DNA from: Aquirufa aurantiipilula
Lineage (GTDB): Bacteria; Bacteroidota; Bacteroidia; Cytophagales; Spirosomataceae
Assembly: GCF_019923745.1 (NCBI RefSeq)
Contig: NZ_JAANOG010000001.1
Location: 372,001 to 436,000, forward strand
Direction: 5' to 3'
DNA: 64,000 bases
Shown: piece by piece, positions 41,600 to 50,347 of the stretch
How positions within the stretch are numbered: position 1 is the first letter of the stretch
Layout: each line of letters starts with the position of its first letter
Translations under genes and position numbers: made by a program
Notes under the pieces: generated by a model
Told to the model about the DNA's origin: nothing
The model's database searches: none
What the model saw: only the letters and a program-made list of their open reading frames with translations

Positions 41600-43489
41600 A
41601 TGGGAAAAATTATTGGAATTGACCTAGGTACCACCAACTCATGTGTGGCCGTAATGGAAGGAAATGAGGCAGTTGTTATTGCTAACTCAGAAGGAAGAAG
41701 GACAACTCCCTCAATTGTAGCGTTTTTAGAGAATGGTGAACGTAAAGTAGGAGATCCTGCCAAAAGACAAGCGATTACCAACCCTCAAAATACCATATCA
41801 TCTGTAAAAAGATTTATGGGTAAAAAATATAGTGACGTAAGTTCTGAACTAAAAACAATATCATATCAAGTTGAAAAAGGAAATAACGATACTCCACGTG
41901 TTCGCATAGGAGACCGTTTATATACTCCTCAAGAAATTTCTGCGCAAATCTTAACTAAGATGAAGCAAACAGCAGAAGATTATTTGGGACAAACTGTCAC
42001 TGAAGCAGTTATTACTGTTCCTGCGTATTTCAATGATGCAGAACGTCAAGCTACCAAAGAAGCTGGTCAAATCGCTGGTTTGGAAGTAAAACGTATCATC
42101 AATGAACCTACAGCAGCAGCTTTAGCTTATGGTGTAGACAAGCAGGGTAAAGATATGAAGATCGCGGTGTTCGACTTAGGTGGTGGAACATTTGACGTTT
42201 CAATCTTAGAATTAGGTGATGGTGTATTTGAAGTTAAATCAACTGATGGTGATACTCACCTAGGTGGAGATGACTTTGACCAAGTTATCATTGATTGGTT
42301 AGCTCAAGAATTCATTTCAGATGAAAACATCGACTTACGTAAGGACCCAATGGCTCTTCAACGTTTAAAAGAAGCTGCAGAAAAAGCTAAAATTGAATTA
42401 AGCTCTGGTGCATCCACTGAGATCAATTTACCTTATATCATGCCTGTGAATGGTATTCCAAAGCACTTAGTTCGTAATCTAACACGTGCTAAATTTGAAC
42501 AACTAGCTGATAGCTTGATTCAACGTACTTTGGAGCCATGCAAAAGAGCCATGAAAAATGCAGGATACTCTAATGCTGACATTGATGAGGTTATTTTAGT
42601 AGGAGGTTCTACTCGTATTCCTAGAATTCAAGAAGAAGTTGAAAAATTCTTCGAAAAGAAGCCTTCAAAAGGAGTGAATCCTGACGAAGTTGTAGCTTTA
42701 GGAGCTGCAATTCAAGGTGGAGTTTTAACCGGAGAAGTAAAAGATGTTTTGTTACTTGATGTGACTCCATTATCTTTAGGGATTGAAACCATGGGAGGTG
42801 TATTCACTAAGTTAATCGAAGCAAATACCACCATTCCTACCAAGAAGTCGGAAGTATTCTCTACTGCCGCAGATAACCAACCTTCAGTTGAGTTAAATGT
42901 ATTGCAAGGAGAAAGACCTATGGCGAAGGATAACCGTTCATTAGGACGTTTCCACTTAGATGGTTTGCCACCTGCACAACGCGGAGTACCTCAAATTGAG
43001 GTTACTTTTGACATCGATGCAAACGGTATTTTGCATGTATCTGCGAAAGACAAAGGAACAGGTAAGGAACAAAAAATCCGTATCGAAGCTTCCAGCGGTT
43101 TAACAGATGCTGAAATTGAAAAAATGCGCAACGAGGCAAAGGCCAACGAAGCGAACGATAAAATTGAGAAAGAGCGTGTTGAGAAAATCAACCAAGCTGA
43201 TGCTTTAATTTTCCAATCTGAGAAGCAATTGAAGGAATATGGAGAGAAGCTTTCCGAAGGAAACAAATCAGCCATTGAAGGAGCTTTAGCTGAATTAAAA
43301 ACAGCTCATGCTTCCCAAGATGTAGCCGCCATTGATGCGGGCTTGGAGAAACTAAATACAGCTTGGACTGCTGCTTCCCAAGAAATGTATGCTGCAGGTG
43401 AAACTGCAGGTGCAACAGAAAATACAGCGGATGCTTCTGCCAATGGTGCTAGTGAAGCGGAAGATGTAGCTTTCGAGGAAGTAAAATAG
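41600..43489 (+). CDS. dnaK: Molecular chaperone DnaK (Hsp70)
   Basis: 629 residues, full length. Nucleotide-binding domain signatures are [16 protein letters not shown] at the N-terminus, [18 protein letters not shown] near residue 190 and [17 protein letters not shown] near 335. The substrate-binding domain has [20 protein letters not shown] after the linker VKDVLLLD and an Ala/Glu-rich tail ending [11 protein letters not shown], close to the EEVK/EEVD tail of Hsp70. It folds and protects proteins with DnaJ and GrpE, whose genes are not in this window. The gene stands alone between a divergent desaturase gene and a strong terminator. Confidence 0.98.
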   Translation: MGKIIGIDLGTTNSCVAVMEGNEAVVIANSEGRRTTPSIVAFLENGERKVGDPAKRQAITNPQNTISSVKRFMGKKYSDVSSELKTISYQVEKGNNDTPRVRIGDRLYTPQEISAQILTKMKQTAEDYLGQTVTEAVITVPAYFNDAERQATKEAGQIAGLEVKRIINEPTAAALAYGVDKQGKDMKIAVFDLGGGTFDVSILELGDGVFEVKSTDGDTHLGGDDFDQVIIDWLAQEFISDENIDLRKDPMALQRLKEAAEKAKIELSSGASTEINLPYIMPVNGIPKHLVRNLTRAKFEQLADSLIQRTLEPCKRAMKNAGYSNADIDEVILVGGSTRIPRIQEEVEKFFEKKPSKGVNPDEVVALGAAIQGGVLTGEVKDVLLLDVTPLSLGIETMGGVFTKLIEANTTIPTKKSEVFSTAADNQPSVELNVLQGERPMAKDNRSLGRFHLDGLPPAQRGVPQIEVTFDIDANGILHVSAKDKGTGKEQKIRIEASSGLTDAEIEKMRNEAKANEANDKIEKERVEKINQADALIFQSEKQLKEYGEKLSEGNKSAIEGALAELKTAHASQDVAAIDAGLEKLNTAWTAASQEMYAAGETAGATENTADASANGASEAEDVAFEEVK

Positions 43490-43513
43490 TTAAATAGGTT
43501 TAGAGGTTTATTT

Positions 43514-43545
43514 AAACTCCCAGCAGTTACGCTGGGAGTTTTTTG
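43514..43545 (+). terminator. Intrinsic terminator of dnaK
   Basis: ACTCCCAGC-AGTTAC-GCTGGGAGT followed by TTTTTTG is a nine-base-pair GC-rich stem with a T run, 27 bases after the dnaK stop. Confidence 0.88.
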
Positions 43546-43581
43546 TTTCTAGACCATTGAGTTTTTTACAAAAAAATTCAA

Positions 43582-44628
43582 CTATAAATGAATGGGTTTC
43601 TCCCTGAATTTTAAAGGCTGGGCATCCCGCTGATTCTTTTGAGCAATAATTTCAGCAATAATCGAAATCGCAATTTCTTCTGGACCTTCCGCACCGACAT
43701 CTAGACCAATTGGGCTAGAAATCTGCTTTCTAAGCGAAGTAATATCGATACCTTCATCATGCAAATGGCCTTGCAATTTATCCATACGCTTTTGTGGACC
43801 TAAAATCCCCCAATAGGCAAATGATTGCAAAAAGCTTAATTTTTTCATTAAAAACACATCTCGATCAAAATCATGGGTCATTATAACCAAAGAATCCTCC
43901 GGCAGAATGTGTAAGTCTGCTTCCCAATCATATACTTGATTGACTAATTTCTTTCCTTGAGGATTCATTTTTGTCACATTCCCAACCCAATGTATCTCCC
44001 AGCCTAATAAGTTAATTTGTTGAATTAAGGCCAAAGCATCAAACTGATTTCCAAAAATCCATATACGAGGCATGGGAGGGATGTATTCCAACAAAGTTGA
44101 TTTTCCTTGAACTAACTTATAATGAGCAGTTTTCTGAATTATAATCTCCTTTTTGTCGGCATCAAAAGAATGAATATCCGACTGGGGAACGTATTCAAAC
44201 AGGAATGAAGTTAAATCGTTTTCATCCCATTCACTTGTCAAAACACCTGAATCATACGAAGTTACAGCCTTCCTCATGGCTACATAAAATGCCTCTAAAT
44301 GAGATCGAACAGGATCTATCACAATATCAATTAAACCTTGACAACCCAAACCTACACCTAATTGAAATGGATCATCCTCTCGGGTATCATAAGTGACTAA
44401 TTTAATTTGTTGTGTCATGATAGCCATTTGTGCCTTTTTCAACATGTCTCCTTCCAAACAACCACCGCTGATAGCTCCCCACCAATTTCCATCATCGGTC
44501 ACCAACATTCTAGCACCAGGTCTTCTATAAGCAGAACCATCCACATGAACGACAGTGGCCAAGGCTATGCCATTGCTTTCAGACAAGAGTTGTTCCAATC
44601 GATTCACAATTTGTATCCAATCTTTCAT
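43582..44628 (-). CDS. XdhC/CoxI-family molybdenum cofactor insertion protein
   Basis: 348 residues with the two-domain XdhC layout. The N-terminal XdhC_CoxI domain has LATVVHVDGSAYRRPGARML and the GAISGGCLEGD motif near residue 55; the C-terminal Rossmann domain has PRIWIFGNQFDALAL and later HDFDRDVFLMK and SPIGLDVGAEGPEEIAISI, the last a family signature. XdhC binds molybdenum cofactor, has it sulfurated and delivers it to xanthine dehydrogenase-type enzymes. No molybdoenzyme gene is in the window. Its start overlaps the cysteine desulfurase stop by four bases (ATGA), so the sulfur donor and the carrier are co-expressed. Confidence 0.9.
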   Translation of the reverse strand: MKDWIQIVNRLEQLLSESNGIALATVVHVDGSAYRRPGARMLVTDDGNWWGAISGGCLEGDMLKKAQMAIMTQQIKLVTYDTREDDPFQLGVGLGCQGLIDIVIDPVRSHLEAFYVAMRKAVTSYDSGVLTSEWDENDLTSFLFEYVPQSDIHSFDADKKEIIIQKTAHYKLVQGKSTLLEYIPPMPRIWIFGNQFDALALIQQINLLGWEIHWVGNVTKMNPQGKKLVNQVYDWEADLHILPEDSLVIMTHDFDRDVFLMKKLSFLQSFAYWGILGPQKRMDKLQGHLHDEGIDITSLRKQISSPIGLDVGAEGPEEIAISIIAEIIAQKNQRDAQPLKFREKPIHL

Positions 44629-45755
44629 GATATCAATTTTTCTAGACTTTTAACTAAATAATCCTTCACCCAATCATGATCTTCATTTAAATAGGGCTGA
44701 GCTAGGGAAATCCGAATACTTGCCAAAGCAGTATCATTATCTCTTCCTAAGGCTTTTAATACATGTGAGGGAAATGTTGATTTGGAATTACATGCCGATC
44801 CATTAGAAAATGCTAATAAGGGCATGCATCTAAAAAGCTTTTCCCAGTCAACACCTTGAATTGAAAAATTAAGAATATGTGGAATTTGATTTTCAGAAAT
44901 TGAATTAACAATCAAACTATCACCTAATGATTCTTTTAAAGAATTTTCCAAGTCCTGTTTTTTTACTTGAATTTGGGGTAAAAAGGTCAAAAGGTGCGGG
45001 ATTCTTTCCACTGCTTTTGCAAGCCCTACAATCAAAGGTATCGGTAAAGTACCTGCACGCAAACCTCTTTCCTGTGCACCTCCCCATTGCCTAGCCTTCA
45101 GTGGAATACCCGATTTAACATATAAGGCTCCAATTCCTTTTGGTCCAAAAATTTTATGTCCAGAAAAACTCAATAAATCAGGCAAAAAAGCTTGGGATAG
45201 ATCCAACTTGCCCAGGGCTTGTGTTGCATCAGTATGGCAGTAAATTCCTTCTTGATTACACCATTGAGCAATGCTAGAAATATCATTGATTACTCCAATT
45301 TCATTATTTACCCACATCAGGGATACCAGTCGTGTATCTGACTTCTTGGCTGTTTTAATTTGTTCTAAACAAATTTCACCTGCTGAATTTGGCTCCAAGT
45401 AAGTAATTTCCCAACCTTTATGGGCCAAATAAGCTAATGGCTCTAATACCGCTTTATGCTCTAAAGGAGAAGAAATAATATGTCCAGGTGTTTGTTCTTC
45501 TAACAAACCCAATAAGGCCAAATTATTGGATTCAGTAGCTCCTGAAGTGAATAGGATAGAGGAAGGATTTACTGAAAAATAGGAAGATATGGTTTTGCGA
45601 GCTTGATCAACGGCATCTGAAGCTTCCCAGCCAAACAGATGTTGATTGGACCCTGAATTACCAAAGTGCTGACTAAAATAAGGAATCATAGCTTCCAAAA
45701 CTTCTGGCGAAACAGGAGTCGTGGCGGCATAATCTAAATAGATAGGACGATTCAA
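44625..45755 (-). CDS. Cysteine desulfurase (NifS/IscS-like), TTG start
   Basis: 376 residues from a TTG at 45755, product NRPIYLDYAATTPVS, the usual N-terminus of this family. No in-frame ATG exists upstream of residue about 20 of the core; a longer TTG frame from 45812 begins inside a terminator hairpin, and an exact -7 box (45779-45786) lies between, so 45755 is preferred. Motifs: TSGATESNNLAL, HKAVLEPLAYL, MWVNNEIGV, HTDATQALG, the PLP lysine in FSGHKIFGPKGIGALY, and the catalytic cysteine in FSNGSACNSK. It removes sulfur from cysteine as a persulfide. Overlap with xdhC suggests that it sulfurates molybdenum cofactor, as NifS4 does with XdhC in Rhodobacter, rather than serving general Fe-S assembly. 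Confidence 0.88.
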   Translation of the reverse strand: MNRPIYLDYAATTPVSPEVLEAMIPYFSQHFGNSGSNQHLFGWEASDAVDQARKTISSYFSVNPSSILFTSGATESNNLALLGLLEEQTPGHIISSPLEHKAVLEPLAYLAHKGWEITYLEPNSAGEICLEQIKTAKKSDTRLVSLMWVNNEIGVINDISSIAQWCNQEGIYCHTDATQALGKLDLSQAFLPDLLSFSGHKIFGPKGIGALYVKSGIPLKARQWGGAQERGLRAGTLPIPLIVGLAKAVERIPHLLTFLPQIQVKKQDLENSLKESLGDSLIVNSISENQIPHILNFSIQGVDWEKLFRCMPLLAFSNGSACNSKSTFPSHVLKALGRDNDTALASIRISLAQPYLNEDHDWVKDYLVKSLEKLIS

Positions 45756-45778
45756 TTTCTTAGCGGGTGGATGTATAA

Positions 45779-45786
45779 CAAAGATA
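45779..45786 (-). promoter_or_regulatory. -7 box of the cysteine desulfurase promoter
   Basis: The minus strand reads TATCTTTG, exact TAnnTTTG, 23 bases before the TTG start at 45755. A TTTG lies 23 bases further upstream (45810-45813), inside the rplT terminator stem, and could act as the -33 element. Confidence 0.5.
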
Positions 45787-45798
45787 CATATTGGGCAT

Positions 45799-45828
45799 GA
45801 AAAAAGTCCCAAATTTCTTTGGGACTTT
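45799..45828 (-). terminator. Intrinsic terminator of the infC-rpmI-rplT operon
   Basis: On the minus strand AAAGTCCCAAA-GAAA-TTTGGGACTTT then a T run: an 11-base-pair stem, 24 bases after the rplT stop. It separates the ribosomal operon from the desulfurase gene. Confidence 0.9.
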
Positions 45829-45851
45829 CTTATGAGGTATGTAAATAAGGA

Positions 45852-46196
45852 TTAACCTAATTTATTTACTACTGCTTTGAACGCTTCTGGGTGGTTCATC
45901 GCTAAATCAGCAAGTACTTTACGGTTTAAAGTCATTCCTGATTTGTTGAATTTGCCCATGAAAGCTGAATAAGACATTCCTTCCTGACGAGCAGCAGCAT
46001 TGATACGCTGAATCCACAATCCTCTGAAATCTCTTTTCTTTACTTTGCGATCACGGTATGCATATTGCAAACCTTTCTCAACTTTGTTTTTGGCTACGGT
46101 CCAAACGTTTTTTCCGCGACCATAAAAGCCTTTGGCTAATTTTAAGATTTTTTTTCTGCGAGCTCTAGAAGCTACATGGTTGACACTACGTGGCAT
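45852..46196 (-). CDS. rplT: 50S ribosomal protein L20
   Basis: 114 residues, full length. The product starts [30 protein letters not shown], very basic and helical, with [19 protein letters not shown] and the C-terminal globular part ([20 protein letters not shown]). It binds 23S rRNA early in 50S assembly and in many bacteria represses its own operon through the leader mRNA. It is the last gene of thrS-infC-rpmI-rplT and is followed by a strong terminator. Confidence 0.98.
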   Translation of the reverse strand: MPRSVNHVASRARRKKILKLAKGFYGRGKNVWTVAKNKVEKGLQYAYRDRKVKKRDFRGLWIQRINAAARQEGMSYSAFMGKFNKSGMTLNRKVLADLAMNHPEAFKAVVNKLG

Positions 46197-46278
46197 AGAA
46201 ATTTGTTTTTTGAAATTGAGGCGACTTTTTACAGTACTTTAGGCCTTATTTCTGGTTGAACAATAACTTAAATTGATA

Positions 46279-46473
46279 TTAAAGACCTAACATTAAGTTT
46301 ACACGGTCCATATCAGATGGAGAAACTAAGGTTGCGTGAACTAAGTTACGCTTCTGCTTAGTCGTTTTTTTAGTAAGGATATGGCTATGAAAAGCGTGTT
46401 TACGCTTAATTTTACCAGTTCCAGTTACTTTGAAACGTTTCTTTGCTCCAGAGTTGGTTTTAATTTTTGGCAT
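46279..46473 (-). CDS. rpmI: 50S ribosomal protein L35
   Basis: 64 residues, the normal size. The product [20 protein letters not shown], then [14 protein letters not shown] and [13 protein letters not shown], is a clear L35. It lies 82 bases before rplT and 86 bases after infC. Both gaps are long for an operon of this type; a -7 box stands in the upstream one. Confidence 0.97.
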   Translation of the reverse strand: MPKIKTNSGAKKRFKVTGTGKIKRKHAFHSHILTKKTTKQKRNLVHATLVSPSDMDRVNLMLGL

Positions 46474-46505
46474 TATTGTAAAAATTAAATTTAAAATTGG
46501 GAATG

Positions 46506-46513
46506 CAAAAGTA
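46506..46513 (-). promoter_or_regulatory. -7 box upstream of rpmI
   Basis: The minus strand reads TACTTTTG, exact TAnnTTTG, 33 bases before the rpmI ATG and after the infC stop, so rpmI-rplT may also be transcribed separately from infC. No clear -33 motif. Confidence 0.4.
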
Positions 46514-46559
46514 TAAAAAATACCCTTTAATTCCCTGTTTTGATGAAAAAAAATTGAAA

Positions 46560-47120
46560 TTATTTCTTAGCGGCTTTAGGGGAGAAGATGATGCTCATAC
46601 GCTTACCTTCTAATTTTGGCATATCGTCTGGTTTACCAAATTCCTCTAAGCCCTTAGCGAAGTTCAATAATAGCATTTCGCCACGCTCTTTGAAAACAAT
46701 TGTACGTCCTACAAAATGCACATAAGCTTTCACCTTTGCGCCTTCTTTTAAGAAGTTAACCGCATGTTTTAATTTAAAATTAAAATCATGTTCGTCTGTA
46801 TTAGGACCGAAACGAATCTCCTTAATGACCGTTTTAGTGGCATTAGCTTTGATTTCTTTTTGCTTTTTCTTTTGATCATACTTAAACTTAGCATAATCAA
46901 TGACCTTACAAACAGGAGGAACTGCATTAGGAGAGATTTCTACCAAATCCAAACTTTGAGATTCAGCGATTGCTAAGGCTTTAGAAAACTCATAAACACC
47001 TTGTTCAATATTTTCTCCTACTAATCGCACTTCTGCAACCCCTCGAATTAAATTATTGATTCTGTAAGGCTCCTCTTCTCGTTTGTTTCCTCTGTAATTG
47101 TTATTGGGGCGTAAAGCCAT
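46560..47120 (-). CDS. infC: Translation initiation factor IF-3
   Basis: 186 residues from an ATG at 47120, not the AUU start seen in E. coli, so initiation-codon autoregulation of the E. coli kind is not expected. N-terminal domain: [47 protein letters not shown]; lysine-rich linker [12 protein letters not shown]-terminal domain: [19 protein letters not shown] and [14 protein letters not shown]. It binds the 30S subunit and checks the start codon. thrS lies upstream. Confidence 0.98.
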   Translation of the reverse strand: MALRPNNNYRGNKREEEPYRINNLIRGVAEVRLVGENIEQGVYEFSKALAIAESQSLDLVEISPNAVPPVCKVIDYAKFKYDQKKKQKEIKANATKTVIKEIRFGPNTDEHDFNFKLKHAVNFLKEGAKVKAYVHFVGRTIVFKERGEMLLLNFAKGLEEFGKPDDMPKLEGKRMSIIFSPKAAKK

Positions 47121-47168
47121 AAAGTAAAATTTCGTTTAATAATTATTGTTAATTCTTGTATTCAATTC

Positions 47169-47200
47169 GAAAGCTATATCAATTTTAACGCATTTGCAAA
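47169..47200 (-). promoter_or_regulatory. Possible promoter of infC
   Basis: On the minus strand TTTG (47197-47200), 20 bases, then TAGCTTTC (47169-47176), one base off TAnnTTTG. It lies in the thrS-infC gap and would give a leader of about 43 bases. Confidence 0.35.
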
Positions 47201-47237
47201 CAAAAGAGTTTCAAGCAATTGATATTCGCTAATAAAT

Positions 47238-49178
47238 CTATCTATCGTGCGTTAATTGCTGAATTTCTTCCTGAGCAATAGCCATAAAGGCATCCAAAGT
47301 CATAGAGCCTAAATCTCCCAGTCCTTTTTTACGAATACTCACCAATCCTTCTGCCTGCTCCTTATCACCTACAATGATCATGAATGGAACCTTGGAAACT
47401 TCGGCATCACGAATCTTTCGACCAATCTTCTCATCGCGATGATCTACATAACCACGTAAATCACGTTCCTGCAAACGTAAATAGATTTCATTCGCATAAT
47501 CTTCATACTTTTCAGAAATTGGCAAAACTGCCAATTGATCTGGAGATAACCACAATGGGAAGTTACCCGCTGTATTTTCAATCAAAATAGCTACGAAGCG
47601 CTCTAATGAACCAAAAGGAGCCCTGTGAATCATCACTGGTCTATGCTTTTGATTATCTGAACCAGTATATTCTAGTTCAAATCGCTGAGGTAATTGATAA
47701 TCCACTTGAATAGTTCCTAACTGCCACTTTCTTCCTAGGGCATCACGTACCATGAAATCCAATTTAGGCCCATAAAATGCCGCCTCACCATATTCTACAA
47801 CATAAGGTAAACCCTTTTCTTGAGCCGATTTAATGATAGCAGCTTCCGCTTTCTCCCAATCCTCATCTCTACCAATGTATTTTTCACGGTCTGTTTTATC
47901 TCTCAAAGATACTTGAGCTGAAAATTCATGAAAACCTAATGCCTTAAATACATAAAGCACCAAATCAATCACCTTCATAAATTCATCTTCTACTTGATCT
48001 GGACGACAAAATATATGCGCATCATCTTGAGTAAATCCTCTAACACGTGTCAATCCGTGCAATTCACCAGACTGCTCATAACGATAAACCGTACCAAATT
48101 CGGCTAAACGTAATGGCAAATCCTTATAGGAGCGAGGCTTGGTTTTATAAATTTCACAGTGATGAGGGCAGTTCATCGGCTTCAACAAAAACTCTTCCCC
48201 TTCGTCAGGAGTGTTAATCGGTTGAAATGAATCTTGGCCATATTTAGCATAGTGACCTGAAGTCACATACAATTCTTTACTTCCAATGTGTGGCGTAACA
48301 ACCGGTGAATAACCCGCACGTACTTGTGCTCTACGCAAGAAATTTTCCAATCTTTCACGAAGAATAGTTCCTTTCGGCAGCCATAATGGTAAACCTAAAC
48401 CTACCTTTTCAGAAAAGGCAAAAAGCTCTAATTCCTTACCTAATTTTCGATGATCTCGACGTTTAGCCTCTTCCAATAAAAATAAATATTCCTCCAATTC
48501 TTTCGCCTTAGGGAAAGTAATGGCATAAATACGGGTCATTTGCTTACGCTTTTCGTCGCCACGCCAATAGGCACCCGCTACACTTAATAACTTGACTGAT
48601 TTAATAAATCCTGTTTGGGGAATATGAGGTCCACGACATAAATCCGTAAAATTACCTTGAGTATAAAAAGTAATAGAACCGTCTTCTAATCCTTCCAATA
48701 ACTCTAATTTATATTCGTCGTCTTTTTCTTGAAAATATGCGATAGCGTCTGCTTTTGCGACTGGCTTGCGTAAGTATTCACTTTTTTGACGAGCCAATTC
48801 CAGCATTTTGTCTTCAATCTGCTTAAACTGGTCACTACCAAATTCTTTACCTCCTAAATCGATATCGTAATAAAATCCATTCTCTATAGCTGGACCAATT
48901 CCAAATTTAGTACCTGGGTACAAAGCTTCAATTGCTTCAGCCATTAAGTGGGCTGATGAATGCCAAAAAGTCTTTTTACCTTCCGTATCATTCCAAGTCA
49001 ATAATTGTACTCGCGCATCGTTTTGAATAGGAGTAGAGGCATCTACCACTTGATCATCTACTTTGGCTGCTAATACGTTTCTTGCTAAACCTTCTGAAAT
49101 TGACAAGGCAACTTCTATGGGTGTCACACCTGAATTATACTCACGGATATTTCCGTCGGGAAAAGTAATTTTTATCAT
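47238..49178 (-). CDS. thrS: Threonyl-tRNA synthetase
   Basis: 646 residues. An N-terminal TGS domain (residues 1-60, [20 protein letters not shown]) and the second-additional editing domain ([16 protein letters not shown], with the HxxxH pair) precede the class II core. Zinc/threonine-binding parts are [12 protein letters not shown] and [14 protein letters not shown]; motif 3 is [18 protein letters not shown]; the anticodon-binding domain begins [15 protein letters not shown]. It charges tRNA-Thr in the cytoplasm. It heads the classical thrS-infC-rpmI-rplT cluster; a 53-base gap separates it from the TPR lipoprotein gene upstream. Confidence 0.98.
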   Translation of the reverse strand: MIKITFPDGNIREYNSGVTPIEVALSISEGLARNVLAAKVDDQVVDASTPIQNDARVQLLTWNDTEGKKTFWHSSAHLMAEAIEALYPGTKFGIGPAIENGFYYDIDLGGKEFGSDQFKQIEDKMLELARQKSEYLRKPVAKADAIAYFQEKDDEYKLELLEGLEDGSITFYTQGNFTDLCRGPHIPQTGFIKSVKLLSVAGAYWRGDEKRKQMTRIYAITFPKAKELEEYLFLLEEAKRRDHRKLGKELELFAFSEKVGLGLPLWLPKGTILRERLENFLRRAQVRAGYSPVVTPHIGSKELYVTSGHYAKYGQDSFQPINTPDEGEEFLLKPMNCPHHCEIYKTKPRSYKDLPLRLAEFGTVYRYEQSGELHGLTRVRGFTQDDAHIFCRPDQVEDEFMKVIDLVLYVFKALGFHEFSAQVSLRDKTDREKYIGRDEDWEKAEAAIIKSAQEKGLPYVVEYGEAAFYGPKLDFMVRDALGRKWQLGTIQVDYQLPQRFELEYTGSDNQKHRPVMIHRAPFGSLERFVAILIENTAGNFPLWLSPDQLAVLPISEKYEDYANEIYLRLQERDLRGYVDHRDEKIGRKIRDAEVSKVPFMIIVGDKEQAEGLVSIRKKGLGDLGSMTLDAFMAIAQEEIQQLTHDR

Positions 49179-49231
49179 TCGTACAAATTTTATGCAATTT
49201 ACAAATTAAGCAGGAATATTAGGAGCGTAAT

Positions 49232-50347
49232 TTAATTTTCAGAAGGCTCAGCCGACAAACTATCTGTTTGAGCGCGGGTAGAATCTAAATTTCGATTCAA
49301 CAAACGATACCTTAAACCTCTAAATCTCATATCAGTAGGATATAATTGTTGTGCTGAATCCAACAAGGCCAAGCTCTTCAATCGTTCACCCAGATAAAGC
49401 CAACATATGGATTTGATAAATAAAGCTTCATTAGCATAGGGGCTATTGCTTGGTATTTTATCAAAAAAGGCCAAAGCTTTGTAATAATCTCTATTTTTAA
49501 AATAGAAATTACCTACTTCTGCAAACAATCCCGGATTGGAAGGAAAAGAAGCTAAAACACTAGCATAAACCTTTTCTGCACGGGGCACTTGTCGAATTTT
49601 AGCCAAAAACCTAGCCCAAAAACGCAACAAATGAGGATCATTGGGATACTTTTTTCGAGCTGCCAATAATTGAGCTTGATAATCCAACATGGGCACTCGA
49701 TCTCCTTGATGTTGAAAATATAGTCGAGCCAAAGGAGTTTCAGATAAGTAAATACCACTACTATCCCGTACTGTTTTCATCCAAGTTAAAGTATCTCCCA
49801 CAGATAAATTCCGTAAAGTATAGACATAAGCTCTGTCTCTAGGCGATAAGCCAACTTTTAAACTTTTAGCCAAATAATAATTAGCCATTTTAGTTTGGCC
49901 ATTTTGTGCATAAATCTCTGCCAATAAAATCCATAAACCAGGTGCTGAAAATCCAGCTTCTTCCAATGATTTAGCATCTTTTAAGGCTTCATTATATTCT
50001 TCGAGGTGGTAATGTATTTGTGCCGAGAGAAACAAAAAGTCTAAATCTCCCGATTCTATTTGAAGGGCGCGCTGAATATCTTCTGAAGCCAACAAATACT
50101 TTCTTTGAGCAAAATAGGCTTTAGAACGTATATAATACAAGGTAGAAGATGGCTTATCTTCTAGAATTGCACTAACGTATTGAATGACACGCTGGGGATC
50201 TTCTCCTTTTAGAAATGCAGATGCTGGAGGTATTTTCTCGCCTTTTGAATCTTGATTGGTCTCACAAGAAATCAAAAAACCGCCTATTAAAATCAAGGCT
50301 GTCCAGGATAAAACTAAAATCCTATATCGATTACTAGAGGATACCAC
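49232..50347 (-). CDS. TPR-repeat lipoprotein, GTG start
   Basis: 371 residues. The frame has no ATG in the first part; the GTG at 50347 lets the product open with a short basic stretch, a hydrophobic segment and lipobox LISC (residues 25-28), a good lipoprotein signal. After it come at least six tetratricopeptide-like repeats (for example LYYIRSKAYFAQRKYLLASEDIQ, LFLSAQIHYHLEEYNEALKD, LFAEVGNFYFKNRDYYKALAFFDKI). TPR lipoproteins of Bacteroidota often hold envelope complexes together. Its first 34 bases overlap the end of the peptidase-propeller-barrel gene, suggesting coupled translation and possibly a joint function. Confidence 0.82.
   Translation of the reverse strand: MVSSSNRYRILVLSWTALILIGGFLISCETNQDSKGEKIPPASAFLKGEDPQRVIQYVSAILEDKPSSTLYYIRSKAYFAQRKYLLASEDIQRALQIESGDLDFLFLSAQIHYHLEEYNEALKDAKSLEEAGFSAPGLWILLAEIYAQNGQTKMANYYLAKSLKVGLSPRDRAYVYTLRNLSVGDTLTWMKTVRDSSGIYLSETPLARLYFQHQGDRVPMLDYQAQLLAARKKYPNDPHLLRFWARFLAKIRQVPRAEKVYASVLASFPSNPGLFAEVGNFYFKNRDYYKALAFFDKIPSNSPYANEALFIKSICWLYLGERLKSLALLDSAQQLYPTDMRFRGLRYRLLNRNLDSTRAQTDSLSAEPSEN

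Noticed and set aside
43188-43415. Antisense open frames within dnaK
   Set aside because: They follow from the codon use of dnaK on the other strand; no independent signals.
45753-45812. Longer desulfurase start at TTG 45812
   Set aside because: It lies inside the rplT terminator stem, upstream of the likely promoter, and adds residues not found in the family.
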